33,574 bases of DNA from Deltaproteobacteria bacterium (GTDB lineage: Bacteria > Desulfobacterota > Dissulfuribacteria > Dissulfuribacterales > QOAL01). The translations under genes were made by a program, and so were the position numbers. Below, piece after piece: positions 7,165-16,425 of this stretch (within the stretch, counting starts at the first letter, position 1; each line of letters opens with the position of its first letter). Under the pieces are notes generated by a model. That model made no database searches. It saw nothing but the letters and a program-made list of their open reading frames with translations, and was not told the origin of the DNA. The stretch lies in contig WGDC01000003.1 of the NCBI GenBank assembly GCA_015493475.1, forward strand, positions 1-33,574, in the 5' to 3' direction.

Positions 7165-7780
7165 AAAGAGCGATAAGTGTATGGATATTATAGAAAGGTA
7201 TTTTTCCGGAGACCTGGGCGAACAGGGACATAAATTGCTGCAGGAATGCCTTGATAAGGACGATAGACTGATGACGGAGTTTCAGGAAGGACAGCAGATC
7301 AAGGCAGCCTTTGAGGCGATGGAAAGGGATGTCTCGTTTCCCTCAGAGGAGGTGTTCGAGAGAATTTGCGACCGTACCGGCGCAAATACGGCTGATGCGA
7401 ACACCAAGGGTTCTCTCGGGCCACGGCGCGGTTTTTTTGACTGGCTCGGCGGGCTTTTCAAATCCCCCGGCCTGGCCTGGGGGCTGTGCGCGGCCCAGGC
7501 CGCCGTGTTCGTTTTTGCCTTTTTCGTGCTTGGCAGTGGCAGGCCCCATTTTGAGACCATGTCCTCATCACAGGTTATTCAGCAGAGGCCTGTGTATAAT
7601 GTGATTTTCAGGGGTGATGTACGCCTTAGTGATCTTATCCAATTCCTTGAAAAACACCATATGAAGATCATTAACGGCCCCTTGGGCAAGGGACTGTTTG
7701 TTGTCGAGATGAAGAAGGGTAAGGCCATATCGGGGCCTGAGAAATCAAGGTTCCTGGAGTTTATGCAGCCAGCCTACTAA
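7157..7780 (+). CDS. Putative membrane-bound anti-sigma factor
   Basis: 207 residues. The layout is a cytoplasmic domain (about 1-104), one membrane helix (about 105-127) and a small exported domain (about 145-187). The N-terminal part (IIERYFSGDLGEQGHKLLQECLDKDDRL) resembles the short helical repeats at the start of anti-sigma proteins. The zinc-binding H-x3-C-x2-C motif of ZAS proteins is missing, so this is a non-zinc type. The exported tail SDLIQFLEKHHMKIINGPLGKGLFVVEM has a pattern like the propeptide-like region of the protease two genes downstream. It overlaps the sigma gene by eight bases. The assignment rests on position, topology and coupling, with little sequence signature. Confidence 0.72.
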   Translation: MDKKSDKCMDIIERYFSGDLGEQGHKLLQECLDKDDRLMTEFQEGQQIKAAFEAMERDVSFPSEEVFERICDRTGANTADANTKGSLGPRRGFFDWLGGLFKSPGLAWGLCAAQAAVFVFAFFVLGSGRPHFETMSSSQVIQQRPVYNVIFRGDVRLSDLIQFLEKHHMKIINGPLGKGLFVVEMKKGKAISGPEKSRFLEFMQPAY

Positions 7781-7820
7781 TACTAAATTATAGAGGGCAC
7801 TTAAAAGGGAAACCAGATAA

Positions 7821-9740
7821 ATGGCATCGAAACCCGCCTGGATAATTTTTCTTTTCGGCCTTTTTTTCTTTTGCGCAGAAACCTCTACCCTTGCTGGCGA
7901 GATCCAGTTTCTGAGTCCCAACATGGACAAGGAAATCGTTGGAAAGAGACCGCAGTTCAAGTGGAAATATCCAACTGGCGCGCCTCCTTCGGATGTCATG
8001 GTGCTGCTTGATGGAGTGGATGTAACCGAGCTTGTCAGTTGCAGTGGTGCGGTCTGCTCCTTTGCCCCTGTCCAGCCACTCGCGGCGGGAGAGCATGCGC
8101 TCGAATTCAGCTGGACCGCAAGGAAGGGCGCGCCAGGTTTTGCAACCTTCAGCTTTTCGTCCCGTCAGTCACGACTTTTCAAGGAGGACTATTCAAGCAA
8201 TTCCGGAGGCGTAAACTATCAGATGGCGATTCACAAGGATGATGCCCCAAACGAGCCATACTCCAGGCTTGATGGTTCCTTGAGGACGGAAAACAAGCTT
8301 GCAGCAGGGCACTGGACATTTTCAGCCTCGGGGCAATTGCGGTACGTGGACCAGGATCACCCTGTCGAGCCACCGGAGCAGAAGGGATTCGATGTCATTA
8401 ATTTCCTCCTTGAATCCGTTTATGAAAAGGGGGCGTTCAGGATGGACTCCCAGCTTGGCGATATCATTGTTACGGAATCTGAAAACACCATAAATAACTA
8501 TGCAAGGAAAGGTGGGCAGGTTTTTTTCAATTACCACAACCTGGCCCTGCACCTGTTTTCCACCAATACCGCCCAGTACTATGGTCTTAACGGGGGCCTT
8601 GGTGTGGATATAGACCCAAACGACAAGATCTACGGCATATCTGGTGGAGTAACCTTCTGGAACGACCATATAAGCCTTCGTTCTCTTTATGCAAAGGGGG
8701 GTGAGGAGGGCAGTTCCTTTGGAGTATCCACCGTATCCGAAAGACAAAGGGGCAAGGTCACTGGTTTTATACTTGATTCCAACTGGTTCGATTCTATGAT
8801 GAGCATCAGGGGAGAATACGACATCTCCGATTATGACAGTAGCTCTGCAGACGAGTTTGGCTATGAAAGTGACAAGGCCTACAAGGCCGCCTTTTCCTGG
8901 GATGAGGCAAATTACGGGTTTTCAGGGGTCTATGAATACATGGGGCCTGATTACGAAGTCATTGGCAACCAGGGACTTCCCAAGAACAGGCAGGGATTCT
9001 CCCTTAGCAGCTGGTTGTCATTAACGGACAACCGTTTTGAGTTTCTTTTCTCCCGTTACCATGACAATGTGGAGAATGACGATTTGTATCCCACTGTTTA
9101 CAATTATCAGGCGGGAGTCAGGTATTCGTTCAACAGGTATCCAAGTCTGCCCCTTTCCCTTTTTTATCAAAAGACCATTCAGAACAGCAAGGACGAGCCT
9201 GAATATACCCCGGCAGTGTATTTTGACACCGACAACCTGGGAGCTGACGTTTCATGGCTTGCCGGCAGATGGAACTTCAATCTCCACGCGGAATATTCTT
9301 ACCAAAATGACAAGGAGCATGTGTCAGGGGATACGGCCACGATAACCGTTACCTTTGCTCCAGGTTTTACAGGCACATATTTCAGGATAAATCCAAGCCT
9401 GAGCTACAATAAATCCATAAGCCACCTGAGCAATGTCGAGACAGATACGTACATGGCGAACTGGGACATGGAGTGGCAGATAAGCGAGCGTATCACTTGG
9501 TCTTGCGCGGGAAATTATAACCTGACCGAGGCCGATGACAATTCTGTGGACCAGCAAAACCTTGACATCCATTCCAGGCTGGCCTTCAGACTGCTCAGGG
9601 ACTGGATGCATATTGTCGAGGAGCCCACAGTGGGCCTGCGCGGTAGATACTTTTGGCAGGACGACCGGGTTTCCGGTGATACCGAGGATTCCTTTGTGCT
9701 TATGGTTGATTTTACAACCAGCCTGAATTTCGCATTTTAG
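7821..9740 (+). CDS. Secreted protein with Ig-like N-terminus and putative outer-membrane beta-barrel
   Basis: 639 residues. A signal peptide (about 1-25, ending STLA-GE) is followed by a short beta-sandwich-like domain (about 27-105). From about residue 130 to the end there are many alternating aromatic/hydrophobic strands, such as YSRLDGSLRTENKL, GYESDKAYKAAFSW and GVRYSFNRYP. The chain ends LNFAF; a terminal phenylalanine after an amphipathic strand is the classic signal for outer-membrane barrel insertion. No known porin or receptor family is recognised. AAGGGA lies ten bases before the ATG, and the gene begins 40 bases after the anti-sigma gene. The next gene starts eight bases after its stop, so barrel and protease are co-expressed. 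A role as exporter, anchor or target of the protease is inference. Confidence 0.7.
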   Translation: MASKPAWIIFLFGLFFFCAETSTLAGEIQFLSPNMDKEIVGKRPQFKWKYPTGAPPSDVMVLLDGVDVTELVSCSGAVCSFAPVQPLAAGEHALEFSWTARKGAPGFATFSFSSRQSRLFKEDYSSNSGGVNYQMAIHKDDAPNEPYSRLDGSLRTENKLAAGHWTFSASGQLRYVDQDHPVEPPEQKGFDVINFLLESVYEKGAFRMDSQLGDIIVTESENTINNYARKGGQVFFNYHNLALHLFSTNTAQYYGLNGGLGVDIDPNDKIYGISGGVTFWNDHISLRSLYAKGGEEGSSFGVSTVSERQRGKVTGFILDSNWFDSMMSIRGEYDISDYDSSSADEFGYESDKAYKAAFSWDEANYGFSGVYEYMGPDYEVIGNQGLPKNRQGFSLSSWLSLTDNRFEFLFSRYHDNVENDDLYPTVYNYQAGVRYSFNRYPSLPLSLFYQKTIQNSKDEPEYTPAVYFDTDNLGADVSWLAGRWNFNLHAEYSYQNDKEHVSGDTATITVTFAPGFTGTYFRINPSLSYNKSISHLSNVETDTYMANWDMEWQISERITWSCAGNYNLTEADDNSVDQQNLDIHSRLAFRLLRDWMHIVEEPTVGLRGRYFWQDDRVSGDTEDSFVLMVDFTTSLNFAF

Positions 9741-9748
9741 GAGGGGTC

Positions 9749-12700
9749 ATGAAAAGACTTTTCTCTCTCGGATTGATATCTCTGTTATTTTTCTCGTTCT
9801 TTCATCCTGTCAAGGCCCTGGCAATTTCTCTGAATGTCCATCCCAACCCGGCAAATACCGGCCAGCCTGTCAACGTGGATGTCGCAGCGAGGTTCCTATT
9901 TCCCCCACCCATCGGGGCAAACTCCACACCGGGGGTCAATTGTGAGATAATGATAGACTACGGAGATGGAAACAGGGGAAGGGCCGGTACGTGCAGAAGC
10001 ACTAACTGCAATCTGTCGCTAACGCACATTTATGCGAACCCGGGGAGGTATCTTGTCGTTGCAGGGATTGGCAAGGTCTGCAACACTCGATCCGTTGGTC
10101 CATATATGGAGCGTCAAATAGTTACCATAAACTGTCGGCCCCTTTTCTTTGTCTCCCCGTCAAGGCTTCCAAGCGCAAGCCTTGGAAGGCCTTACAGCTA
10201 CCAGCTGTCAACGGAAGGCGGAGAGCCTCGGGTAAGCTATTCCTTCGCAGGCGGCAGGCTTCCAACCGGCCTTTCGTTAACTATGGACGGGCTTTTAAGC
10301 GGCAGGCCAGGGACAACCGGCACCTATTCCTTCACGGTAATGGTATCGGATTCATGCCCTCATGGTTCCCAGCGTGTTCAGAAAAATTTTACTATAGAGG
10401 TAAAGGCGCCTCCCCCACCCCCTCCTCCCCCGGTTGTCACCTGTCCGGCGCTATCAATCACGACGGGACAGGTTCTGGAAGCTGGCGAGGTGAACAGGTC
10501 CTATTCAGGCCGCATCGCCTATTCCGGTGGCAGTCCTCCTGTCACGTTATCCTTGTCCGGTGGCAGGCTTCCAAGGGGAATTTCCTTTTCAGGACAGGGC
10601 ATGCTTTCAGGTGTCCCAAAGGAGGCGGGCAGGTTCGTTTTTTCCGTAAGGGCGACAGATGCCTGTCCAAAAGGTTCCCAGGTTGCAACAAGGCGATTTA
10701 CGCTCAACATAAAGAAGGCCCCGGTAAAGCCCAAGAAGCGGAATCTTTCCGTTTCGGTGTCCCCAAAACAGGTGGTCATCCCGAGGGGCCTGGCCTCTAC
10801 ACTTAATCTGGCCTACGCATTTTCGGGAGAGAGCGACATAGATACCGTTTTGGATTCCAGCCAGGGCGTATTTTTATCAAAGGGCCGGAACCTCGGCACT
10901 GTTTATAGCTCCCTGCGGGTGCGAGTACACGGTGGCCACGCCTCGGTAACTGAACAGGTTACCGTACCCGTGTCAGTGCTCAGGAGAGCGGAAAAGCTTG
11001 GTATAAATAGATTCACTTACACGAGGGTTTTCCGAAACGGGGAATTCAGCCTTTCCGCATCCGTTTACATTGTGGTTACCACGGAGGCGGCTTCACCCTT
11101 CAGGATCTCACGTATTCAGCTCTACTTTGGTAACAAGAGGGCCGAGACAACGGTTGACATGGGACAAGAGCCACCCGAGCTTTTTGCGGAAATACGCTAT
11201 CTTGGCACTGGTCTGCTGAAGGGGTACTGGGAGGTTGATGGAAGGCCTCTTGCGGACGTGTTCAGGCACATCACCTATGGCAGGAGCGTGGTGCTGCAAC
11301 TTCCGTCCACGGCCGTAATGCCTACCTTTGAGCCTGGCGTACACCGGGTAAGGTTTGTAATAACTAACCCCGAAGTTGATTTTAACATGCCTGAGGCCGT
11401 CTACTTCGTGACGACAGAGTCGTACAGGGTGAAGAGAATCCGTCTTAAAAGCCCGGCCATGAACGCAAGGATATCCCTCGACGACATGACCTTCAGGTGG
11501 CAGGGTCCGGGTGGAGACACCTTTGCATATTTCATCGAGTTCAGGGGGTCGAGGGACGGGAAACCTCTATTTTCCGCTTACGTAAAGTCGGAGAGTTACA
11601 CGGTGCCATCACGTATAGCCGTAAGGTATTTTGCCTCACTGACGGATGTCTACTGGCAGGTAAGGGGCTTTGCCCGGGACGGGAAGCTTATCGGGAAAAG
11701 TCCCCTCTGGAAATTCATCATTGATAAGAAGGGGACCTATGTACCTGGCCAGGTGGTTCTCGTATGGGAGAAAGATGAAAAAAGCGATATTGTAACGCGG
11801 CTTGAAAAAAGGCTTGGTATCCGGCTTCTTTACAAGTACAGGCTTACAGTTCTTGGGCGTATATGCGGTGTGTTTTCCACGGAGGGCCAAAACGTGGACG
11901 AGGTGCTCGAAAAGGCAGGCAAGTTGCCCTTTGTTAGGCACGCCGGTCCCAACTACATATTCCAGTTGTTTAGTGATCCTCTGGTGAAAAGGCAGTGGAT
12001 CTATGACATACTGGACCTGTCAAGGCTGAAAAGTCTTCGCAGCAGAAGAAAGATAACAGTGGCGGTTATAGATACCGGTGTGGATACCACTCACCCCGAT
12101 CTTAAGGGAGGGGTGGTAGAGAAGAAAAATTTTATTCACGATGAATCATACCAGCCTGAAATACATGGTACAGCGGTGGCGGGAGTTATCGGGGCGAGGC
12201 AAAACGGCATGGGCATAGAGGGGATAGCGCCTATTACCCCTTTGCTGGCTCTCCGGGCCTGCCGGCAGATCAGAAATGGTGCTCCGGCTGGACAGTGTTT
12301 TTCGAGTTCCATAGCAAGGGCACTGAATTACGCCATTGAGCATGGAGCGGGAGTAGTAAATATGAGCCTCGGCGCCTATGCCGACGACGGGATCATCATG
12401 GCCCTGATCCGTCAGGGTCACAAGAGAGGAGTGCGTTTTGTGGCGCCCGTGGGTAATAGACCCGGTTTGGACAAGCTGCCTTTCCCTGCAAGGCTTGATG
12501 ACGTATTGTCCGTTGGAGGGGTGATAGAAAACGGCCGTTTGTTTCCAGGGCCAAGGGTATGCGCCATGGCTGACGTGATTGTGCCTTGCCAGAATATCTT
12601 CACCACGGTTCCGGGCGGGCATTATAATTTTCTTAGCGGTACATCCATGGCCTCGGCCGTGGTGGCGGGACTTCTCGCCCTTGATATAGCCCCTCCTTCA

Positions 12701-12784
12701 AGGGGGCACAAAAGACCCGTGAGGATGTGTGACTGGATAGAGGCGACACTGAAATCACGGGCCTGCAAGAGGAAAAAAAAATAA
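9749..12784 (+). CDS. Large secreted subtilisin-like (S8) protease with PKD and Ig-like domains
   Basis: 1011 residues. Order: signal peptide 1-25 (ending VKALA); PKD-like domain with DYGDGN (about 27-130); two He_PIG-type Ig domains (about 131-216 and 232-321), both with GGRLP and a D-x-C-P-x-GSQ segment, joined by a run of eight prolines; beta-rich middle (about 330-650); propeptide-like region (about 665-748, ending HAGPNYIFQL); C-terminal S8 catalytic domain. The triad is complete: D775 (VIDTGVD), H806 (HGTAVAGV) and S966 (SGTSMAS), with oxyanion Asn N903 (VGN). The catalytic domain sits at the extreme C-terminus, unusual for secreted subtilases. A strong AGGAGG precedes the ATG. It is probably cell-surface or periplasmic; the substrate is unknown, and the anti-sigma tail is an attractive candidate. 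Confidence 0.9.
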   Translation: MKRLFSLGLISLLFFSFFHPVKALAISLNVHPNPANTGQPVNVDVAARFLFPPPIGANSTPGVNCEIMIDYGDGNRGRAGTCRSTNCNLSLTHIYANPGRYLVVAGIGKVCNTRSVGPYMERQIVTINCRPLFFVSPSRLPSASLGRPYSYQLSTEGGEPRVSYSFAGGRLPTGLSLTMDGLLSGRPGTTGTYSFTVMVSDSCPHGSQRVQKNFTIEVKAPPPPPPPPVVTCPALSITTGQVLEAGEVNRSYSGRIAYSGGSPPVTLSLSGGRLPRGISFSGQGMLSGVPKEAGRFVFSVRATDACPKGSQVATRRFTLNIKKAPVKPKKRNLSVSVSPKQVVIPRGLASTLNLAYAFSGESDIDTVLDSSQGVFLSKGRNLGTVYSSLRVRVHGGHASVTEQVTVPVSVLRRAEKLGINRFTYTRVFRNGEFSLSASVYIVVTTEAASPFRISRIQLYFGNKRAETTVDMGQEPPELFAEIRYLGTGLLKGYWEVDGRPLADVFRHITYGRSVVLQLPSTAVMPTFEPGVHRVRFVITNPEVDFNMPEAVYFVTTESYRVKRIRLKSPAMNARISLDDMTFRWQGPGGDTFAYFIEFRGSRDGKPLFSAYVKSESYTVPSRIAVRYFASLTDVYWQVRGFARDGKLIGKSPLWKFIIDKKGTYVPGQVVLVWEKDEKSDIVTRLEKRLGIRLLYKYRLTVLGRICGVFSTEGQNVDEVLEKAGKLPFVRHAGPNYIFQLFSDPLVKRQWIYDILDLSRLKSLRSRRKITVAVIDTGVDTTHPDLKGGVVEKKNFIHDESYQPEIHGTAVAGVIGARQNGMGIEGIAPITPLLALRACRQIRNGAPAGQCFSSSIARALNYAIEHGAGVVNMSLGAYADDGIIMALIRQGHKRGVRFVAPVGNRPGLDKLPFPARLDDVLSVGGVIENGRLFPGPRVCAMADVIVPCQNIFTTVPGGHYNFLSGTSMASAVVAGLLALDIAPPSRGHKRPVRMCDWIEATLKSRACKRKKK

Positions 12785-12835
12785 TTTCCCGGTGGCAGAC
12801 ACAAATGTCTTTGGATGAAAGCATAGGCGCCAACA

Positions 12836-12851
12836 GGTGAAATTATTCACC
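12836..12851. terminator. Small hairpin between convergent protease and peptidase genes
   Basis: GGTGAA-ATTA-TTCACC is a perfect 6-bp stem with a 4-base loop in the 82-base gap between two convergent genes. It lacks a T-run on either strand, so it is at best a weak or Rho-assisted termination point. Confidence 0.25.
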
Positions 12852-12866
12852 ATAGAAGTGGAAGCA

Positions 12867-14027
12867 TTAATGACACGTCTTCCGCCATGTTCTTAATACC
12901 TCTATCACCATCATGCAGCTTTTTACCATGTCATCGAGCCTGATGAATTCTTCCGTGGTGTGGACCTTCTGCATTCCTATCCCGGCGATAAGCGTGGCAA
13001 GCCCTTTTTCGTTGAGAATATTGGCATCGCTTCCGCCGCCTGTCATTTCTATCCTGATGGACCTGCCAAGGTTCCTGCCCGCCTGTTGCACTGACTTAAC
13101 CACTGGATGGTCCTCTGACACGTGCATCAAGGGATAGTCATCTTCAACCGTGGCCGAAACGTAGGGATACCTGCCGGATGTCTGTTTCCTTGATAGCTCG
13201 GCTGTCTTATAAAAGCATTTCAGCATTTCGTCCTGGATTTCCCTTAGCCGTTCTTCCCGGTGGCTTCTTACTTCCCCATCTACCTCGGCAAGGTCCGGCA
13301 CTATGTTTGTTGCCGTGCCGCCCTTAATGGTTCCTATGTTGCAGGTGGTCTCTTTGTCTATTCTTCCCTGGGGGGCGGTAGATACGGCCTTGGCCGCCAC
13401 CCTTATCGCATTTATCCCCTTTTCAGGATCCAGCCCGGCGTGGGCCGCAAGGCCGTGTACCGTGACCTTGAAACGCACTGCGGCGGGTGCCCGGTTTATT
13501 ACAGAATCAGGGTCTTCCGTGTCGAGGGCTATACCCGCCCGTGCTTCGACAAGGGTTTCATCCAGGGCCTTTGCTCCGAGAAGTCCAATCTCTTCGCAGG
13601 TGGTAAGAAGGAGCTCAAACGGGCCGTGAGAGACCTGATGCTCCCTCATGCAAAGGACAGTCTCGAGCATTATGGCTATGGCTGCCTTGTCGTCTCCCCC
13701 GAGGATGGTGGAGCCATCGCTTCGGAATACCCCGTCTTCTATGATTGGCTTTACGTCCCTCCCAGGTTCAACGGTATCCATGTGAGCGTTAAAAAAGAAG
13801 GAGGGCGCTTCTGTGTTACCAGGTATCTTTATGATGAGGTTTCCGGTTTCTGAACCAGTATCCACCTGTGAATTGTCCTCAAGCACCACTGCTTCAGGGA
13901 CGTTCGTGGAGCACCAGCGCCTGACGTAGGCCGCAACCTGTCCTTCATGTCTCGACGGACTGTCAATCCTTAATAGTTCCATGAAAATGGACGACAGACG
14001 CCTTTCGTTTACCCTGATCCTATCCAT
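12867..14027 (-). CDS. M20 family metallopeptidase (PepT2/tripeptidase-like)
   Basis: 386 residues. Cytoplasmic di-zinc aminopeptidase that trims short peptides. Metal and catalytic residues are in the family order: H82 and D84 (AHMDTVEPG), D112 (GGDDKAA), E145/E146 (TCEEIGLLGAK), D169 (ALDTEDP) and a C-terminal His in MQKVHTTEEF. The lid/dimerisation domain lies between. The sequence is closer to tripeptidase T-like proteins than to succinyl-diaminopimelate desuccinylase. It overlaps the end of lon by eight bases and is the last gene of the proA-to-peptidase run. Together the two make a protein-degradation pair: Lon generates peptides that this enzyme could finish. Confidence 0.9.
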   Translation of the reverse strand: MDRIRVNERRLSSIFMELLRIDSPSRHEGQVAAYVRRWCSTNVPEAVVLEDNSQVDTGSETGNLIIKIPGNTEAPSFFFNAHMDTVEPGRDVKPIIEDGVFRSDGSTILGGDDKAAIAIMLETVLCMREHQVSHGPFELLLTTCEEIGLLGAKALDETLVEARAGIALDTEDPDSVINRAPAAVRFKVTVHGLAAHAGLDPEKGINAIRVAAKAVSTAPQGRIDKETTCNIGTIKGGTATNIVPDLAEVDGEVRSHREERLREIQDEMLKCFYKTAELSRKQTSGRYPYVSATVEDDYPLMHVSEDHPVVKSVQQAGRNLGRSIRIEMTGGGSDANILNEKGLATLIAGIGMQKVHTTEEFIRLDDMVKSCMMVIEVLRTWRKTCH

Positions 14028-16425
14028 CTTTCTTCGCTCCCTTGCTTTGCGTCGTTTCTCTATGCAGGAGGGATAATTTTAGAACCTGCTCCATGGATTT
14101 TACCGGTTTGAAATCTATCCGTTTCCTTATCCGTTCAGGTATCTCATAAAGGTCATTTAGGTTGGCCTCCGGGATTATTATGATGGGGATTCCCTTCCTT
14201 AATGCGGCAATAGATTTTTCCTTTAGACCTCCAATGGGTAACACCCTTCCGGTAAGGGTTATTTCTCCGGTCATCGCCACGTCCTTATTGACGGGTCTTT
14301 CCGTAAGTGCCGAGACAAGCGCCGTTGTCAGGGTGATCCCTGCGGAAGGACCGTCTTTTGGTATGGCGCCTGAAGGTACGTGGATGTGAATATCCCTTTT
14401 GTCGAATTCTTTCGGATTGATTTCTAGCTCTCTTGCCCTTGACTTGATCCAGCTCAGGGCCGCCTGGGCCGATTCCTTCATGACCTCACCGAGAAGGCCC
14501 GTAAGGGTGAGGTTGCCCTTGCCAGACATTATCTGGCACTCTATGCGCATTACCTCCCCTCCGTACGCAGTCCATGCAAGGCCGGTGGCAACCCCTACCT
14601 GGCTGTCTTCCCTGATGAAGTCGGAAATGACCTTTGGAGGGCCAAGGTACTTGTGGATATTTCCAGCAGTAATCCTGAACGGGCCATGCTGGCCATCCGC
14701 CACCTTGCAGGCCGCTTTTCTGCACACCGCCGCAATCTGCCTTTCAAGCTCTCGCAGCCCCGCCTCTTCCGTGTAGTCTGAGATAATGGAGGAAAGGGCG
14801 TGGTCGGATATCTCTATTTGGCCTTCCTTGAGGCCGCATTCCTTCATCTGTCTCCTGATGAGGTATCTTCTTGCTATTTCCTTTTTTTCTTCGGGCGTGT
14901 AACCGGATAGCCTCAGGACCTCGAGTCTGTCAAGAAGGGCAGAAGGTATGGTGTCAATAACATTGGCAGTGAGGATGAAAAGCACCTTTGAAAGGTCAAA
15001 GGGGATCTCCACGTAGTGGTCGGAAAAGGCGTTGTTCTGTTCGGGATCGAGCACCTCGAGAAGGGCGGCCGCTGGGTCCCCGCGGAAGTCCGCCCCGATT
15101 TTGTCCACCTCGTCCATCATGAATACAGGGTTCCTGGTGCCAGCCCGTTTAATTCCCTGGATTATTCTGCCAGGCATGGCACCCACATAGGTGCGCCTGT
15201 GGCCCCTGATTTCTGCCTCGTCTCTTACGCCGCCGAGGGAAAGCCGTACGAACTTTCTGCCGAGGGCCCTTGCGATGGATCTTCCAAGGGAGGTCTTTCC
15301 CACACCGGGCGGGCCCACAAAGCATAGTATAGGCCCCTTTACACTGCGGTTAAGCTTTCTTACAGCGATGAACTCGATGATCCGTTCCTTAACCTTTTCC
15401 AGGTCATAGTGGTCTTCATCGAGTATCTTCCTGGCCCTTTTGATATTGAGCTTGTCTCTCGTGGTGACAGACCAGGGGAGATCGCAAAGCCAGTCGAGGT
15501 AAGTGCGGACAAGGGCTGCCTCCGATGAGTCGGGATGCATGAACTCCATGCGTTTAAGCTGCTTAAGGGCCTCTTCCTCGGTATTTTCAGGCATGTCGGC
15601 CTGGTTTATCTTTGCTTTATATTCCTCGATCTCCTTGTGCCGTTCATCTATCTCTCCGAGCTCTTTCTGAATGGCCCTGAGCTGTTCCCTGAGGAATATG
15701 TCTCTCTGGGTTCTGCTCATCTCTTCCCTGGCCTCAGACTGTATCTTTGCCTGGACGGTGGATACCTCTATCTCCCGGGCAAGGAACTCCGAAACCTTTT
15801 CAAGCCTCTCTATGGGGTGAAAAAGCTGGAGTATCTCCTGTGCCTCCGCGCCGTTGAGTTTCAGGTTTGATGCAACAACGTCTGCGAGTTTTCCAGGATC
15901 ATTGACAGTGCTGAGGATTATGCCAAGCTCGGGGCTGAAGATGTTCTTTATGTTGAAAAGCTTTTCAGCTTGCTCCCGGACGTGTCGCATGAGGGCTTCT
16001 GTCTCTACGGAAATCTCTATTTCTTCATCTTCAATAGGTTCTACTTTTACCTTGAAGAAGGGCTGTTCCTTGACCATTTCTATTATCTTTCCCTTGAGCA
16101 GTGCCTGCGTGAGTATCTTCAGCCTGCCATCCGGAAGCTGGAGGGTTCTCATGATGGCTGCTATAACGCCTGTAGTGTAGAGGTCGTCCGAGGCGGGCTT
16201 GTCTATGCGCGCGTCTTTCTGGGCGACAAGGAATATTAGCCTGTCGTTGGTGAGGGCCTCGTTGACAGCGGCAATGGATGCCTCCCTTCCAACAAATAGG
16301 GGTACGACCATTGAGGGGAAAACGATCACGTCCCTCAGGGCCATCAGTGGAAGGCATTCGGGAATCTCATAGCTCTCAGGTATGTCAAGATCAAAGAGAT
16401 CGGTAACTGTAGCGTCGAATTTCAT
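14020..16425 (-). CDS. lon: ATP-dependent Lon protease
   Basis: 801 residues, the normal LonA length. Cytoplasmic AAA+ protease degrading misfolded and regulatory proteins. Seen in order: N-terminal substrate-binding LAN domain (LPLMALRDVIVFPSMVVPLFVGR), coiled-coil middle (QRDIFLREQLRAIQKELGE), Walker A GPPGVGKT, Walker B FMMDEVDKIG, sensor-region helices, and the protease domain with the Ser-Lys dyad S694 (DGPSAGI) and K737 (GGLKEK). The start overlaps the stop of the upstream ABC ATPase by four bases and the stop overlaps the M20 peptidase start, so lon lies in the middle of a coupled operon. No CIRCE or other heat-shock element directly precedes it. It may depend on the upstream operon promoter or on promoters inside neighbouring genes. 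Confidence 0.98.
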   Translation of the reverse strand: MKFDATVTDLFDLDIPESYEIPECLPLMALRDVIVFPSMVVPLFVGREASIAAVNEALTNDRLIFLVAQKDARIDKPASDDLYTTGVIAAIMRTLQLPDGRLKILTQALLKGKIIEMVKEQPFFKVKVEPIEDEEIEISVETEALMRHVREQAEKLFNIKNIFSPELGIILSTVNDPGKLADVVASNLKLNGAEAQEILQLFHPIERLEKVSEFLAREIEVSTVQAKIQSEAREEMSRTQRDIFLREQLRAIQKELGEIDERHKEIEEYKAKINQADMPENTEEEALKQLKRMEFMHPDSSEAALVRTYLDWLCDLPWSVTTRDKLNIKRARKILDEDHYDLEKVKERIIEFIAVRKLNRSVKGPILCFVGPPGVGKTSLGRSIARALGRKFVRLSLGGVRDEAEIRGHRRTYVGAMPGRIIQGIKRAGTRNPVFMMDEVDKIGADFRGDPAAALLEVLDPEQNNAFSDHYVEIPFDLSKVLFILTANVIDTIPSALLDRLEVLRLSGYTPEEKKEIARRYLIRRQMKECGLKEGQIEISDHALSSIISDYTEEAGLRELERQIAAVCRKAACKVADGQHGPFRITAGNIHKYLGPPKVISDFIREDSQVGVATGLAWTAYGGEVMRIECQIMSGKGNLTLTGLLGEVMKESAQAALSWIKSRARELEINPKEFDKRDIHIHVPSGAIPKDGPSAGITLTTALVSALTERPVNKDVAMTGEITLTGRVLPIGGLKEKSIAALRKGIPIIIIPEANLNDLYEIPERIRKRIDFKPVKSMEQVLKLSLLHRETTQSKGAKKDG

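Noticed and set aside
8322-8747. 141-codon minus-strand frame
   Set aside because: Antisense to the barrel gene, which has a signal peptide, proper spacing and C-terminal Phe.
13260-13853. 197-codon open frame on the plus strand
   Set aside because: It is antisense to the M20 peptidase, whose active-site residues are all intact, and has no ribosome site or recognisable product.
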